From Ficedula albicollis (lineage: Eukaryota > Chordata > Aves > Passeriformes > Muscicapidae): 64,000 bases of DNA. A model generated the notes under the pieces. The model had not been told where the DNA came from, made no database searches, and saw only the letters and a program-made list of their open reading frames with translations. Below are positions 1-10,754 of this stretch, one piece after another. The stretch is taken from positions 74,678,425 to 74,742,424 of the forward strand of contig NC_021672.1 of assembly GCF_000247815.1 (NCBI RefSeq), read 5' to 3'. Every line of letters begins with the position of its first letter. Position 1 is the stretch's first letter. The translations under genes and the position numbers were made by a program.

Positions 1-145
1 TTTTGAGGGGTCTGAGCTTTCCTTAGAGTCACAGCCAGAAATCAGCTCCTTCCCGAGGCTCTCCAGCTCATCTGGCATTAGTGACACTCCAGAACACTTC
101 AGTAGGGGTAGGTTTTTTTTTTTGTTTTGAGTGTGTTGAGCCATT

Positions 146-436
146 TGCAGGAGATTTCTGAACCTCCTTCTGCTTTATCAGAGAGAGTCAGGCTCAGGGG
201 CAGCTTCTGGAAACTCCTTCAGGACAAGGAGAGGGGCCATGACCGAGGCTCTGCTGTTCAAACCAGAACTCCTCTGGAGCGCAGGATTCTTGCAGGAGAT
301 TTCTGAACCTCCTTCTGCTTTATCAGAGAGAGTCAGGCTCAGGGGCAGCTTCTGGAAACTCCTTCAGGACAAGGAGAGGGGCCATGACCAAGGCTCTGCA
401 GCTCAAACCAGAACTCCTCTGGAGCGCAGGATTCAG
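146..436. repeat. 145-bp tandem duplication, two copies
   Basis: Two consecutive copies of a 145-base segment start at 146 and 291, each beginning TGCAGGAGATTTCTGAACC. They differ at only a few positions (for example GACCGAGG against GACCAAGG). The second copy overlaps the 3' part of the candidate minus-strand exon at 569-339, so part of the possible C-terminal coding sequence is repeated downstream of its stop. The near identity means either a very recent duplication or an assembly artefact. Confidence 0.9.
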
Positions 437-569
437 CCAAGGGCACGGGCTCCGTGTCACACACTTTCCAGAGTGCTTCTTCTGAACGAGCCACAAAAAC
501 ATTTGCCTGGAGGGACACGTGGACATGGAGCACGTGAGTAACTTTTTTAGCATACAAGCTCTGGGGCTC
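339..569 (-). CDS. candidate (terminal?) coding exon B of an unrecognised minus-strand gene
   Basis: On the minus strand a good acceptor (pyrimidine-rich tract ending TTCTCCCTTAG) is followed by an open frame of 76 codons ending in TGA. The peptide begins EPQSLYAKKVTHVLHVHVSL and later contains CDTEPVPLAESCAPEEFWFE. The upstream candidate exon at 832-687 ends in phase 0 exactly where this frame opens, with a 117-base GT-AG intron between them. This pairing is the best evidence of a real gene in the window. I do not recognise the protein family and see no catalytic motif. The last part of the frame (after EEFWFELQS) lies in a 145-base duplication and reads less like protein. A donor or frame change before the stop is therefore possible, and the 3' end is uncertain. 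Confidence 0.5.
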   Translation of the reverse strand, partial: EPQSLYAKKVTHVLHVHVSLQANVFVARSEEALWKVCDTEPVPLAESCAPEEFWFELQSLGHGPSPCPEGVSRSCP

Positions 570-686
570 CTAAGGGAGAAAATAACAGGAGTAAAAGGTG
601 TGTGCCATGAGAGGCTGGTGCCTTGGAATTGCCCAGGCTGAGGAGACAAAGCCTCTCTTCTCCCTCCCTGATGAAGGATTTCTCAC

Positions 687-832
687 CTCAAGCCTTTTGG
701 AAAGAAATTGAGCAAATTCATCTTTAGTTACACTAAGCAGTTTATCATCAATATTGTTCTCCTTTGCTGCCTTCATGCAGATGTTCAAGTCTTTGACTCC
801 TTTGAGGATGCACTGTGAGGGCATTACTAGAT
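687..832 (-). CDS. candidate coding exon A, copy 1 (unrecognised gene)
   Basis: The minus strand shows a pyrimidine-rich tract ending TTTTTTCCACTAG, then an open frame of 48 full codons, then a near-consensus donor GAG|GTGAGA. The peptide starts LVMPSQCILKGVKDLNICMK and ends FAQFLSKRLE. It is rich in Lys and Glu with no stop, and looks like the interior of a soluble protein. The exon begins with two bases of a split codon and ends in phase 0, matching exon B at 569. An alternative acceptor 6 bases downstream (ATCTAG|TA) is possible. Length is 146 bases. I cannot assign a family. The exon is duplicated exactly at 1195-1050. Confidence 0.55.
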
Positions 833-932
833 CTAGTGGAAAAAATAAATAAAAGAAGATTGTAAATAAATCTCTACGATTTGCCTGGAGGGACACGTGA
901 ATAACTTTTTTAGCATACAAGCTCTGGGGCTC
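687..932 (-). other. possible fused exon created by the 363-bp duplication
   Basis: In the upstream duplicate, the start of exon B (acceptor at 934-933, peptide EPQSLYAKKVIHVSLQAN) is cut off by the duplication junction. It runs straight through the former intron into exon A copy 1 without a stop. From 932 to the donor at 687 this is 246 bases, exactly 82 codons, phase 0 at both ends. If the duplication is real, splicing exon A copy 2 to this unit and then to exon B would keep the frame. The intron-derived part reads RRDLFTIFFYLFFPLD, a hydrophobic stretch typical of a translated pyrimidine tract. Whether it is used cannot be told from sequence. Confidence 0.3.
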
Positions 933-1049
933 CTAAGGGAGAAAATAACAGGAGTAAAAGGTGTGTGCCATGAGAGGCTGGTGCCTTGGAATTGCCCAGG
1001 CTGAGGAGACAAAGCCTCTCTTCTCCCTCCCTGATGAAGGATTTCTCAC

Positions 1050-1195
1050 CTCAAGCCTTTTGGAAAGAAATTGAGCAAATTCATCTTTAGTTACACTAAG
1101 CAGTTTATCATCAATATTGTTCTCCTTTGCTGCCTTCATGCAGATGTTCAAGTCTTTGACTCCTTTGAGGATGCACTGTGAGGGCATTACTAGAT
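1050..1195 (-). CDS. candidate coding exon A, copy 2
   Basis: This is an exact duplicate of the exon at 832-687, with the same acceptor, donor GTGAGA and peptide. Because the exon is 146 bases long with unequal end phases, splicing copy 2 directly to copy 1 would shift the frame. Either one copy is skipped, the fused 932-687 exon is used, or the duplicate is an assembly error. Confidence 0.45.
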
Positions 1196-1674
1196 CTAGT
1201 GGAAAAAATAAATAAAAGAAGATTGTAAATAAATCTCTACACATAAAAGCCCCAGGCCTCTCTGGACACATACTTTAAAATCTATTTATTCTCTTTTTCC
1301 CCTCTGTTTTCATATTTAGATAGGGATAGCTGTGGTGTAAAACAGAGCTCTATATTTTTGTCTGGTAGGACATGAGAAAGGGCACGGTGCTCTCTGTTTC
1401 AGCAGCTGTTCTGAGGCCAGTGTGCTAACTCTATTTATTTACTAGTGGCTTGTTTTGGTTAGACTGCTCTTTCCCCTGGTGAATGTGCTGCTGCAGTTGG
1501 TGGGCATGCTTTCCCTTTCTTACATCAGCACAGAAATTGGCCCAAGGGGATTCCATGGAATGCTCCCTTTTGGCCTCTGAATTGTCCAGGTAAAGAACTT
1601 TTCCCACTCGTTCCTTCCATCCTCACCTAGCCCTGACCCCGTTCTCCTGGCATGTGAAGTGGCAGAAATCTATC

Positions 1675-1744
1675 TCGTGTTTTTTCTGAGCCCTCAGGAA
1701 TCGGAAGAGCGTCGTGTAGGGGTGTTTTCTGAGCCCTCAGGAAT
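1675..1744. other. Illumina TruSeq adapter remnant inside a direct repeat
   Basis: Bases 1700-1721 (starting ATCGGAAGAGC and ending GTGTAGGG) match 22 consecutive bases of the standard Illumina TruSeq adapter, known independently of this window. It is flanked on both sides by copies of GTGTTTT(TT)CTGAGCCCTCAGGAAT. This is what results when a read running through the end of its insert into the adapter is joined back to genomic sequence. It is a sequencing artefact retained in the assembly, not biology. Confidence 0.93.
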
Positions 1745-2048
1745 AATCTGCTTCTTCTCCAGCCCAGAAGCCACTGAAGAAGTTAAATCTGGATGAATGA
1801 TGAAAATGCATGGCAGTCAAAGAACAGCTGTAGATTCTTGTTGACAACAACTGTGGTTTCTAATGCTTCCTCTATTTTCGCTTACACGTATCTGAAGTTA
1901 TGATTAATCCAATGAAATATTCGAAATTGCCCAAGTAAATCTGACTTTCATAAACAGGATTTATCTTAAAGCCTCATAAAGCATTCTGACAACCCGATCT
2001 AAACTTTGTTTTGTGATGCAGATCAGCATCACATGCTGTAATCCTCAC

Positions 2049-2131
2049 GTCTTGGTTTCCAGGAGTTCTGGAGGAAGAATTTTCATCTGCTGGAAAACAG
2101 CATCTTTCTGTTTCTGTTCATAACAGGTTTG
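2049..2131 (-). CDS. candidate short coding exon
   Basis: On the minus strand the acceptor GTGTTTCTGCAG precedes 83 bases open in only one frame. The peptide is QTCYEQKQKDAVFQQMKILP followed by PELLETK, and the donor is GAC|GTGAGG. It enters in phase 0, as the exon at 5114-4986 leaves, and exits in phase 2. That does not connect directly to exon A (which needs phase 1), so at least one exon between them is missing from this model. No family recognised. Confidence 0.4.
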
Positions 2132-2289
2132 CTGCAGAAACACTTTTATTTTTAAAAAGGACAAGCACCCACATAAACTCTTCAGAGACAATAGAATCTG
2201 AGGTTGTAAATACATTCTTGTGACCTTATTAACATGAAGAGAATTGTGGTTTGAGAAGAGGAAAAGCTTGTGATCAGGCAACTACAATA

Positions 2290-4261
2290 ATAACAGAAGA
2301 AAACAGAAAATCACTGTCAGCTTGATTATTTTGGGAGTTTTTGTCCTGCCCAATGGTGCCTCTTTATGACAACCTTTATTTCAGGACAGGTTATGTAGCT
2401 CAGCTGAACTAAAATATAGAAGTGTTATAATTAAGGAAAGTTTGTGTGAAATTTTACTTACTGTATTATTTAAAGGAAAAGGGCTGCAAAAATTAATTTA
2501 TCAGCGCAGCAGTTGAACTGCGTGCCAGCACCTCCAGCTATTATCAGAATGGCTGTTTCATGAAGGATCACAGATATCAGGATAATTTGTGCCAGTGCCC
2601 ATTGCAGTCAGCTCATCCCAGCCCATCCCTCTGCCCTGCCCTGCCCTTCCCTCCCAGAGCAGAGCAGAGCTGCAGCCAGGCCTGGGGACAGAGGGGGGAT
2701 GATGTGGCCAGATGGCCAGAGCACAGAGCCACCCTGGCAGCTCCAGGGGGAGGCACAGGGCTGGAGCTGCCCTGAGCTGTGCAGGGACACGGCAGGGACA
2801 CTGTGCCACCACCCCCAGCACACACACGGGCACCCCTGCTGTCCCCAGGCTGGATTCTGGCTGCGCTGCTTTTTTTGGGCGTGTCACAGTGCCAGGGACA
2901 GGTTTTGGAACCCAGGGTTTCACCCTGCCCCAGCCCTTGTGCACACGGGGAAGCACCCCGCTGGAAGCTGAAGTTGTTTTAGCTCAGCTGAAGTTGTTTT
3001 AGCTCGGCAAGAGGCACTGCTGAGGGGAAGGCACAGGGAAATAAAGCACAGGGAGCTCCAGGGAGCTGTTCTCACATTTGTGCCCATGCCACTGAAGCTT
3101 GTTTTCCCTGGATGTGAATGACATCTTCAGCCAGAACATTTTAACCCTGCCTCACTGGCATCAGCCAGTTGTGCTGCCCTAACTTAGGAAAGCTTAGGGT
3201 TTGGCTCACTCTTACATCCCAGCCCTCAATTCAACAGAGGCTTTTCCTCTCCTAGAATTTGGGTGTTGGTGTGAAGATGCTTTGGAAGGAGGCTTCCGAC
3301 AGACCTTGAGCCTGCTGCCAAATTCATTCTCTTTTTAAGGGAGCTGTACAAATTTTACTGACAGTGTTTCTACAAAGTCCTTGAGGTATTATTTCATGCA
3401 TGTTCTTACTTTTAAAGAGAAAGGAGTAGCTGAGGCTCAGCCACAAAACCAAAGATGTTTGTTTAAAAAGATGTAATCGATTTTCTGCAATCCCTACCCA
3501 CTTTCAATGAGTATACAATGTGTTTTCTAGTCTGTTTGCATGGCTGGTGATGTGTGATGGAAGCTTAAGCTGTAAATGAAATTTATTCCTAAAAGAATAG
3601 GTGACAAGGCAGTGTGAGATTGAATTCTCATTGCATGAATCACTTCTTTTGCTCGTGTCTCTTTGCACTTGATTGGACATAGTGATATTTTAAATGCATT
3701 ACAAATTTAATCAAAATCATTAAATAAGACACACAACATTGAAATTACATCCAGGAAAACATCTGGGACTAGGGAGGGGGAATTATTCTTGCATAAAAAA
3801 ATAAAGATTCTATACTTTCATAAATTAATTGAATAAACAAAGGCATATTGGAGCTCCTCAGGAGATTATGTGGAAGGTCAACTCATGGCATTTCCCAGGC
3901 TGCAAATCAATGCATGGATCTGAAAAGGCTTTTGAATTTAAATAACTTCTGGGATGACTCCATTGGGCTTTGTCCCCTGCAGTCTGCTCCCAGTGCTGAG
4001 AAGATCAGGAGCATCACTCCCACCTGCCAGGTGCCAGGTGCCTGTGTTACCCAGGCTGGGGGCTGCAGGCTCAGCCTTGCAGAGCTCATTCTCACAGGGG
4101 TGCCCTGAGAACAACTGCAGCTTAGAAGGGAGCAAGGTCTCGAGGTGAGGTTGATCATTTTACTGCACGGGTAATAGGATGTGAAAAACTTACAGACAAG
4201 TTCCTGCTGCTCTGATCTGACCCAAGGCTGAGGCACCACGTTTTGCCTGTCTTCCTCTTAG
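2290..4261. other. no gene seen
   Basis: I see no convincing exon, RNA gene or mobile element here. 2590-2960 is a GC-richer patch (CCAGCCCATCCCTCTGCCC and similar) whose overlapping short frames on both strands have no splice context. The rest is AT-rich intron-like DNA. Confidence 0.5.
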
Positions 4262-4376
4262 GTTAAGAAGAAAACATTGGAAGCTGCATTCTCCATAGAA
4301 GTTAGAAAGAAAACATTGGAAGCTGCATTCTCCATAGAAGTTAAAGAGAAAACATTGGAAGCTGCATTCTCCATAA
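4262..4376. repeat. 39-bp tandem repeat, three copies
   Basis: Three consecutive units share the core AAAACATTGGAAGCTGCATT followed by CTCCATAGAAGTTA, with one or two changes between units. The third is cut at CTCCATAAACAA. The multiple-of-three length keeps short frames open on both strands, but nothing supports coding. Confidence 0.9.
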
Positions 4377-4985
4377 ACAAAGCTGGAAGCAAACTGGCCT
4401 GAACGAATAAATGGGACAGGTGTGTCACCTTCCATTGTGCAGACACAACAAATAGCTGTGTTTTGTGAAAAAAACTACCCAATTGCCAGCTACACAAAGC
4501 AAAAACTCTCCTGTATGAATGAGCAGGGTCCCAGCACCTGTGCTAAGCTTGGTGCCTGCTAATCTGGTTCTTTCCATGGCTTCAGATATTTATTTGAATT
4601 TACTCCCTAATAATCTTATCAAAATGAGACAATGTAAAAAAATAGCTGCTGTTTTCATTGTACCAAGACAGTGAGTATCATCAGATTTATTTGTTCAGCT
4701 TTCTGTTTATTTTCCTGTTTCTAGAAGATTTTTTAGAGGAGGAAGTTTACTTTTAAAGCAGGAGGAGTCAGGAGCCATTCTTCTGCCTAGTTTAGAGAGT
4801 TGAACAATGAAAAATGGATTCATGGAAGCCTGGTTAAGGAGCTGTTTAAAATTCTGGCTTTGTCTAACAGTGGGGAATGTGTTCTTCAACTCATGTTTTC
4901 AGATCGGATCTAACAAATCCGTCAAGGCAAATATACAAGTTATTTCCTTTTGCATTTGTAGTAGAGGCTGTTCTAAAGCTCATAC

Positions 4986-5114
4986 TGAGCTGTCACAGAA
5001 AACTTTCTTGGTGATGTTTAGGGTGATAGGAGAGCCCTCAAGTCCTGCCTCTTTCTGGAGATGTGAGCCTCTCATCGCCTTTTTTGGTTTTGTTTTAGTT
5101 GATTTGTTGTCAGC
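4986..5114 (-). CDS. candidate coding exon, Lys-rich
   Basis: The minus strand has a good acceptor (CCCTGTACCCCCAG), then 43 codons, then a good donor TCA|GTATGA. Entry and exit are both phase 0 over 129 bases. The peptide starts ADNKSTKTKPKKAMRGSHLQ and ends LNITKKVFCDSS. It is basic, Ser/Lys-rich and probably disordered. It lies on the same strand as, and upstream of, the 2131-2049 candidate and its phase fits. I do not recognise the protein. Chance open frames of this size are common in 64 kb, so the splice sites are the main support. Confidence 0.4.
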
Positions 5115-5241
5115 CTGGGGGTACAGGGACAATTCCCTCTTGGTTAAGGGTGTTCTGTCTTCCCAACTGTCTGCAGTCAGACACAGCAAGTTCCTTTTCC
5201 AGCCCTCTCTGACCATGATGCTCACAAGAAATGTTCAGTAG

Positions 5242-7471
5242 GTGCTTTCCTCAGGCCCCAGAGGTGCATATATGATCTATTTGCAGCACAGCTGAAGCAA
5301 TTCCTGGGAATGCTCTGTGCTCCAGAAGGTCTTGTTTCCTGGTCTTAGATATTTATTTTTTTCAAACCTTCCAGTAGCCCATAAGCAGTTTTAACAAAAT
5401 GTGGCATCCTTTAGGGATGGATGTAGCCATGTTTCAGTCAGTCCTGTTTTTAAACTCTGACAGACAGACTGTGCACTCCATGCAAGTCTGAGCTCATTCT
5501 TGCAGCAGGTCCCAGCTCTGACTCTGCACAGACAATTAAAAGGAGAGATAAATGACAAAGACTGTACCAGAGCATTAAGCCATCCATTCCTTCATTCTAG
5601 ATTTTAAAATGTAAAACTGAGATATTAAAAAAATCAATTTTTTAAGCCTGCAAAATTAAGAACCCACGGAGTAACTCCTGCCTGCGCATGCCAGCCTATG
5701 TGGCTTTCATTCAGGGTTTTTTTGCCTGTTTTAATTATGAGCCTATAGTGTTTTTCTGACAGGATCCCTGCTTCCTTTGATGAACAAGATGGATGGCACT
5801 CATTTAATTGCCCTCATTTCAAAATTCAGTAATCTTCATTGTTTGGCATGGGGCCTCTTGCGCCCCATTACTAAAACTGAAGAAAGAATTAATGATTTTT
5901 CCCGTAGGTTTTTTTGGCAGTGCCTGGCACCAAGTTTTGAAGTACTGTACAGTCTTTTTTCTATCTTCACACCAAACTCATGAGGTGAGGGGATGATGCA
6001 GTCACCATTTTACATCCAGAGAAGAATGAAGCCCATGGCTTCATTGAGTTGAAGTTACATTTGCTTTTAAAATGTGAAGCCTGCAATTTTTCAGGCTCCT
6101 GGCTGTTGTATCAGGATTTTATGGTTTCAGAGCCTAGGTCCTCATGTGAGCTGCAGCTAGGATTTCTGCAGAATCACACATTTTGCATCCAGAAAACCAA
6201 AGCACAGTACTCATGTCTGCTGCACAAATGTGTATTTTTAATGCTCACTCAGTCATTGACAGACAGACTTAAAATCCAGGTTTTGGTCAACTTCCACTTG
6301 CATTTTCTTCCTGTACAACTCTATTTAATTTGGACCCAGCCAAGAAACATTGCTCCAAATAGATGAATATTTCCTTGAGCCTCTTTAATTTTTTCAGTCA
6401 AATCCAAGCTGGCACATCTTCTCTCCCCCTTTTTCCTCAGCACCCAACGCCTGCATTGGTCACCCATGCAGAGCTCTGCAATACCTCATTTCAGAAAGCA
6501 CAAACCGAATTCAAAATGAATCCATCAAAACTCTGCAATGCCCTGAGAGTGTCACCTTTTCAAGGGACAGCAAGTATTTCACTGACCCTGTGCTTCAGCA
6601 TGACCAAATCATTTTGGCTGAAAGATGCCCAAACACCTTCAGCCTGAGGCAAACCCTGAGCAGGGAGAACTTGAGTCCTGGTGGCTTCAGTTGTTAATGA
6701 GTTTCCTGGACTTCAAACAAGACCTTATAAATAGGAAGCATTATGCAATCTTAATAATAGCTTGTGTTACAATTTGCTCACAACAAACCAGCCAGCATAA
6801 CTGAAATTCCCAGGCGTTCTGTGCTTATTAAAAATTAGTGTTCTGTGACTTGCTGCTGGCCTCCCAGTGTAAATACATTGAAAAAAAAAAAAAGTAATGC
6901 TTTTGCTCTTTAAACTTGATTTTCTTCACTTTTCTCCAAAATTAATGGATCATCTATTGTGAAAAAAGTTTGTTGTGCTTGGCTTCTTATTCCATCCCTG
7001 TAAGAGATCACTTTGTTTTGAGTGATGGTTTCTGTAAACTCGACATAAAATCACAGATTGGTGGAATTATAAGCAGCTCTGAAATGTCTGAAAGGCAGTG
7101 CTTGTAGTACTGGGAATGTCTTTTTACTGCACACTTGCTCTGGGCTTTTTCTTTATTTTATTTTTTTATAGACAGTTTTTTGCTCTGAGTTTTGCTGACA
7201 TCTCCCATGTGCTGCAAGACAGCTGGGGCATGTCTCTCTTTTTGTAGTCACAGCCTGTTTACGAATCAAAATAAGGAAATGGAGCTCCTGCCACAAAGCC
7301 CCAGCACTTATATCAGAGGTTGATGACATCCTCAACCAATGCACAGTAACATTTTCTCAATCACTTCCCCCTAGCTGATGACAGGTTTCAGGGATTAAGA
7401 GTCAATACAAGGTGTGTAATTCCATTTCCAGTCTTTCCTTGCTTTTCCTTTCCATTTCCCAGTCTTTCCTC
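5242..7471. other. no gene seen
   Basis: AT-rich intron-like sequence. A minus-strand frame near 7265-7160 has an acceptor-like site (GTAAACAG) and the peptide AVTTKRETCPSCLAAHGRCQ, but no clear donor, so I do not call it. Nothing else is supported. Confidence 0.45.
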
Positions 7472-7506
7472 CAATAATACTAATACTACTACTAATAATA
7501 ATAATC
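7472..7506. repeat. TAA/TAC trinucleotide microsatellite
   Basis: A short imperfect array of AAT and ACT triplets (AATAATACTAATACTACTAC and on), just upstream of the CR1 fragment. Confidence 0.8.
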
Positions 7507-7604
7507 TGATTATTCTTTTAATTTTGAGCTTCTTGGCCTGTTTCTGAGTGCTGCTGAATATCCACTGCTCCCAAGGAAATCAGAGTTGTGCCTGCCCATT
7601 GCCT

Positions 7605-7790
7605 CTGCACCAAATGTCTGGAGGATCATCTCGTTCCAGCCCATCGTTGCCCTCACAGGAAAGGAATTTTTCCCCAGATCCAATCTAAAGCTGCCCTCCA
7701 TCAGTTTGAAGGAATTCCCCCTTGTCCTGTAAAAATTCCCCCTCTCTTTCTGGTAGGTTCATTTCAGGTACTGGAGGGCCACTAGTGAGT
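7605..7790 (+). mobile_element. truncated CR1 LINE fragment
   Basis: The stretch matches the well-known 3' region of avian CR1 elements: CAGGAAAGGAATTTTTCCCC, then CCAATCTAAAGCTGCCCTCC, CAGTTTGAAGGAATTCCCCC and TTGTCCTGT, ending near GGTACTGGAGGGCCA. It is recognised from family consensus knowledge, not a search. It is diverged, with both ends missing, and carries no intact reverse transcriptase frame. CR1 is a non-LTR retrotransposon whose copies are usually 5'-truncated. Confidence 0.8.
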
Positions 7791-8084
7791 CTTTTCTTAT
7801 TTGTGGCACTTCTGGGTGAATTTGGTAGAAGAGAGCAAATTTTTTATGTTCTTTCCTAAAATTGCACCCCCTGTGTGGTATTGTGAGATTTTGTCTATAA
7901 ATCACTGACAGAAATGAGAATTTATAGTAATGGACAGCAAGCTATTGTCATGCAAGACACTTTGGTTTATTTGTTTAATTCCAAAGGCTTGACTTTATCC
8001 CTTCCAGAACTCATGCTTGAATTGCAAAGTTTTTAATTTTGGAGTTGAGCTTTCACTTGGAATACTGCAGACCTGAGCTCCACA

Positions 8085-8181
8085 TGTGTTATGCATATAA
8101 CATTTTACTTTGTTTAAATCTGGTCTAAGTTTGTGTGTTATGCATAGCCATTTTACTTTGTTTAAATCTGGTCTAAGTTTG
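8085..8181. repeat. 49-bp tandem duplication
   Basis: TGTGTTATGCATA...TTTTACTTTGTTTAAATCTG...GTCTAAGTTT occurs twice in a row at an offset of 49, differing at a few bases (ATATAACA against ATAGCC). Confidence 0.9.
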
Positions 8182-8930
8182 GGGAAGTTTTAGAAGCAGA
8201 TAGAAACCAATCAGGGTCTGCATGGATTTAGTTTCCATTGCTCAGGCGAATTCTCTGTGGATGTTATTGCTGCTGAGACACACTGCTGTGGGAGCCTTAG
8301 GAAACCACCAGAAGAGTCACCTGAACCCTTCACTTTATTTCTTTGTAGGCAGTGCTGATGTATGTGATAATTCAGAGTGTACTATCCACATTGGAAAGTA
8401 AAGCACTTTTCAGTTTGTACACAGAAATGATCTTTCTTGCATGTGCAGTTTGAGAGTTGTCATCAGTAATGAAAAATCACTCCTGTGAAGGAAAATAAGA
8501 TTATCCTTTCAAATAGCAGCTGGAGGAAAGGCTTGACACTGAAGTGTCAGGTTGTTTGATGACAGATCATTTTTAAGGTTTTGGGGTTTTTCAGTAATCT
8601 TTTAAGACCCTTGATATTTCTCCTATAATGTAATCAGCTGCCCTAAGTGTCAGTCTGAAAGGTGACTGCTGGGAATTTGGGTAAGCAAGGCACAGGTGAA
8701 GGACTCCAGACCTGCTGAGTCCTTATGCAGAAAATAATGTACAGCCAGCCACAAACTGGAGCTGTTGAGAAACAGCAAAAAGATGATGAGGATTATAACC
8801 TCTGGTGCCTTGTGCCATTTAGAATTAACCTCATTGAAAACCTGGTGCCCTTTCAGTTGAACTAGAGCCCTGGCCAGATTTCAAGTCTTTGTCCTACCTG
8901 ACAGGTTTGTTTAAGCCTATAACCCAAGGC

Positions 8931-9028
8931 CGAGCCTGTGACTCAGCTGTAACTTCTGACAGATCCCATTGAGGCTCTACCGAGCCTGTGACTCCCCTGT
9001 AACTTCTGACAGATCCCATTGAGGCTCT
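8931..9028. repeat. 50-bp tandem duplication
   Basis: Two copies of CGAGCCTGTGACTC...TGTAACTTCTGACAGATCCC...GAGGCTCT, offset 50. The minus strand is open across both copies and on to about 9331, with a possible donor CAG|GTAGGA at 8905-8900. Phases do not fit neighbouring candidates, so I record only the repeat. Confidence 0.9.
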
Positions 9029-9029
9029 T

Positions 9030-10754
9030 TTGTGCCAGCAGGAGATCCTGCCACTGCACCTTGGCTGTGCCCTTTGGTTGATGGAGGGGAGCTCTGAGGG
9101 GGTGCTCTGAAAATTCGAGTTCAGTTGGAAAGGCCAGGGATTCTCACTTGTTTCCGAGTCTGGCCAACGTTTTCTTCCAGGGTGGAGAGCAGAGTGTATT
9201 TTATTGGAGCAAGGAGAGGTAGCACTCCCTAGGGCAATGCCCTCGCTTCCTCCATGGGGCCAGCCCAGCCGAGTGCAGGGAGGCTCCTGGTGGTTCACAG
9301 CCCCTCTCTGGCTGAGCCCTGGGAGCTGCACTGGCCTCTGGGCACATTACAAGGCCAGCCAACGCCTTTCACGTTTGTGCAGTGCGCTGATGTTCCCATC
9401 ACTTCTCAGAGAATGACTGAACACACCTGTGGCTCTGGCTGGAGCTGTCTCGCCCAGCCGAAGGAGTGCAGCTCTCGTGGTTTGCAGGAGTTCAGCAGGT
9501 CCACTTTGCAGTCAGAGCCTGGCAGTAGCTCGTGGAACGAGGCTTGCTTGGCCCGTGGCTGCAGTGCCACCTGTGTGCTGCCCTGCCCTGGGGCTCAGAG
9601 CACCGCCTGGGCACAAGGCTTGGTCCCGTGGGATGCTCCCAGGGATGCCCAGCCCTGCAGTTGGGCGATGGCACAGGCACGGTTCGGCTCCACAGCGGGA
9701 CAGGGAGAGCCCAGAGCACAGTGCAGGAGCTCACAGGGACGGTCACCTCTTCTTTTCAAAGCAGCAGGGAAACCTCCTGCTCTGGTTAATGCTGAATCAA
9801 CGGGGGTATTGAACTTTCACTGAATATGAACCTCTGCACTTGGCAAGCACATGAGCCAAAGGTGATCGTGGCAGCCTGAGCTGCTGGGTGTGGATCTGCT
9901 GGAGCTCAGCCCTGCCAGCTGTGCCTGAAGGCAGTGCCAGCTGTGTGCCCTGCCACACTCTGTGCCAGGCTGAGGGAACTGGGAGCTGCTCTGTGGCTGG
10001 TGCAGCTGGGACACAAAGCCATCTTCTCCTGCTCTGCTGGCAATTGTTAGCTTCCTACTACTGAATCTGGCCTCTGTGGTGCTTTTTTGTTGTTGTTTGC
10101 ACTCTCCTACAATGCCAATTAGATTAAAGGTCAAGTTTGGCAGTCCCTCTCCATAAACTCTAGAGTAAGCCTTTCTGATATCAAAGGGATTGTTTGGATG
10201 TGACTAGTGGGAGAATTGGCTCCTGTACTCTTGCTCAAGAGAAGTCAGAAGGTCCAAGTCCACCTAAACATTCACGTTATCATCAGAAATGCAAATAAAG
10301 GAGATGGGAGTCACGAGGCTGGAGGAGGATGATGGCTCAGCATCTCGGGCACTCCCAGGTGTGTGGAGAGCCCAAAGGGAACGGTCAGGCACTGGGATAT
10401 CACAAATTCCTGCAGGCAGTGATCTCTGCAGTGAGTGGCACCACAGCTACAGCAGTTTTAGTGAGACATGTCCTGTCCTCCAGGCAGGAGAGGGCAGGTG
10501 AGACATCCTGTGTTCTCACGCCACGCTGCTGTTTTTCTGAGCTGGATCTTTATGTAAGAGCTTTTCTCTCTTGCTCATCTATTGAGATTTGCTGTCTGTT
10601 ATGCCTCAGCATGAAGGATACCAAGAAAGTTCTTGTTTCACTCAACTGAATCAGAATCAAGTGTGGTTTGGCCAGGATGATTTTAGGCCTCCATTATCAT
10701 AATGTGCCTGGCCTCTTTGCTTAGCTCAATTGCTCTGTGGTTTGAGTGCTGAGG
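9030..10754. other. no gene seen, GC-richer patch
   Basis: 9200-9830 is GC-richer and several frames on both strands stay open for 70-190 codons. Their peptides are low-complexity and mutually overlapping, and no splice pattern selects one. Confidence 0.4.

Larger units (their letters stand above)
531..1256. repeat. 363-bp tandem duplication carrying candidate exon A
   Basis: Bases 531-893 are repeated almost exactly at 894-1256, an offset of 363. The unit carries all of candidate exon A, the short intron after it and the first part of exon B. The breakpoint falls at a short direct repeat inside exon B (the block around TTGCCTGGAGGGACACGTG, at 505 and 880), which fits a microhomology-mediated event or a graph-assembly join. 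Sequence divergence is close to zero. Confidence 0.92.

Noticed and set aside
8894..9331. 145-codon minus-strand frame with a CAG|GTAGGA donor
   Set aside because: Peptide composition is unremarkable, a 50-base duplication lies within it, no clear acceptor is seen and the phase does not fit the other candidate exons.
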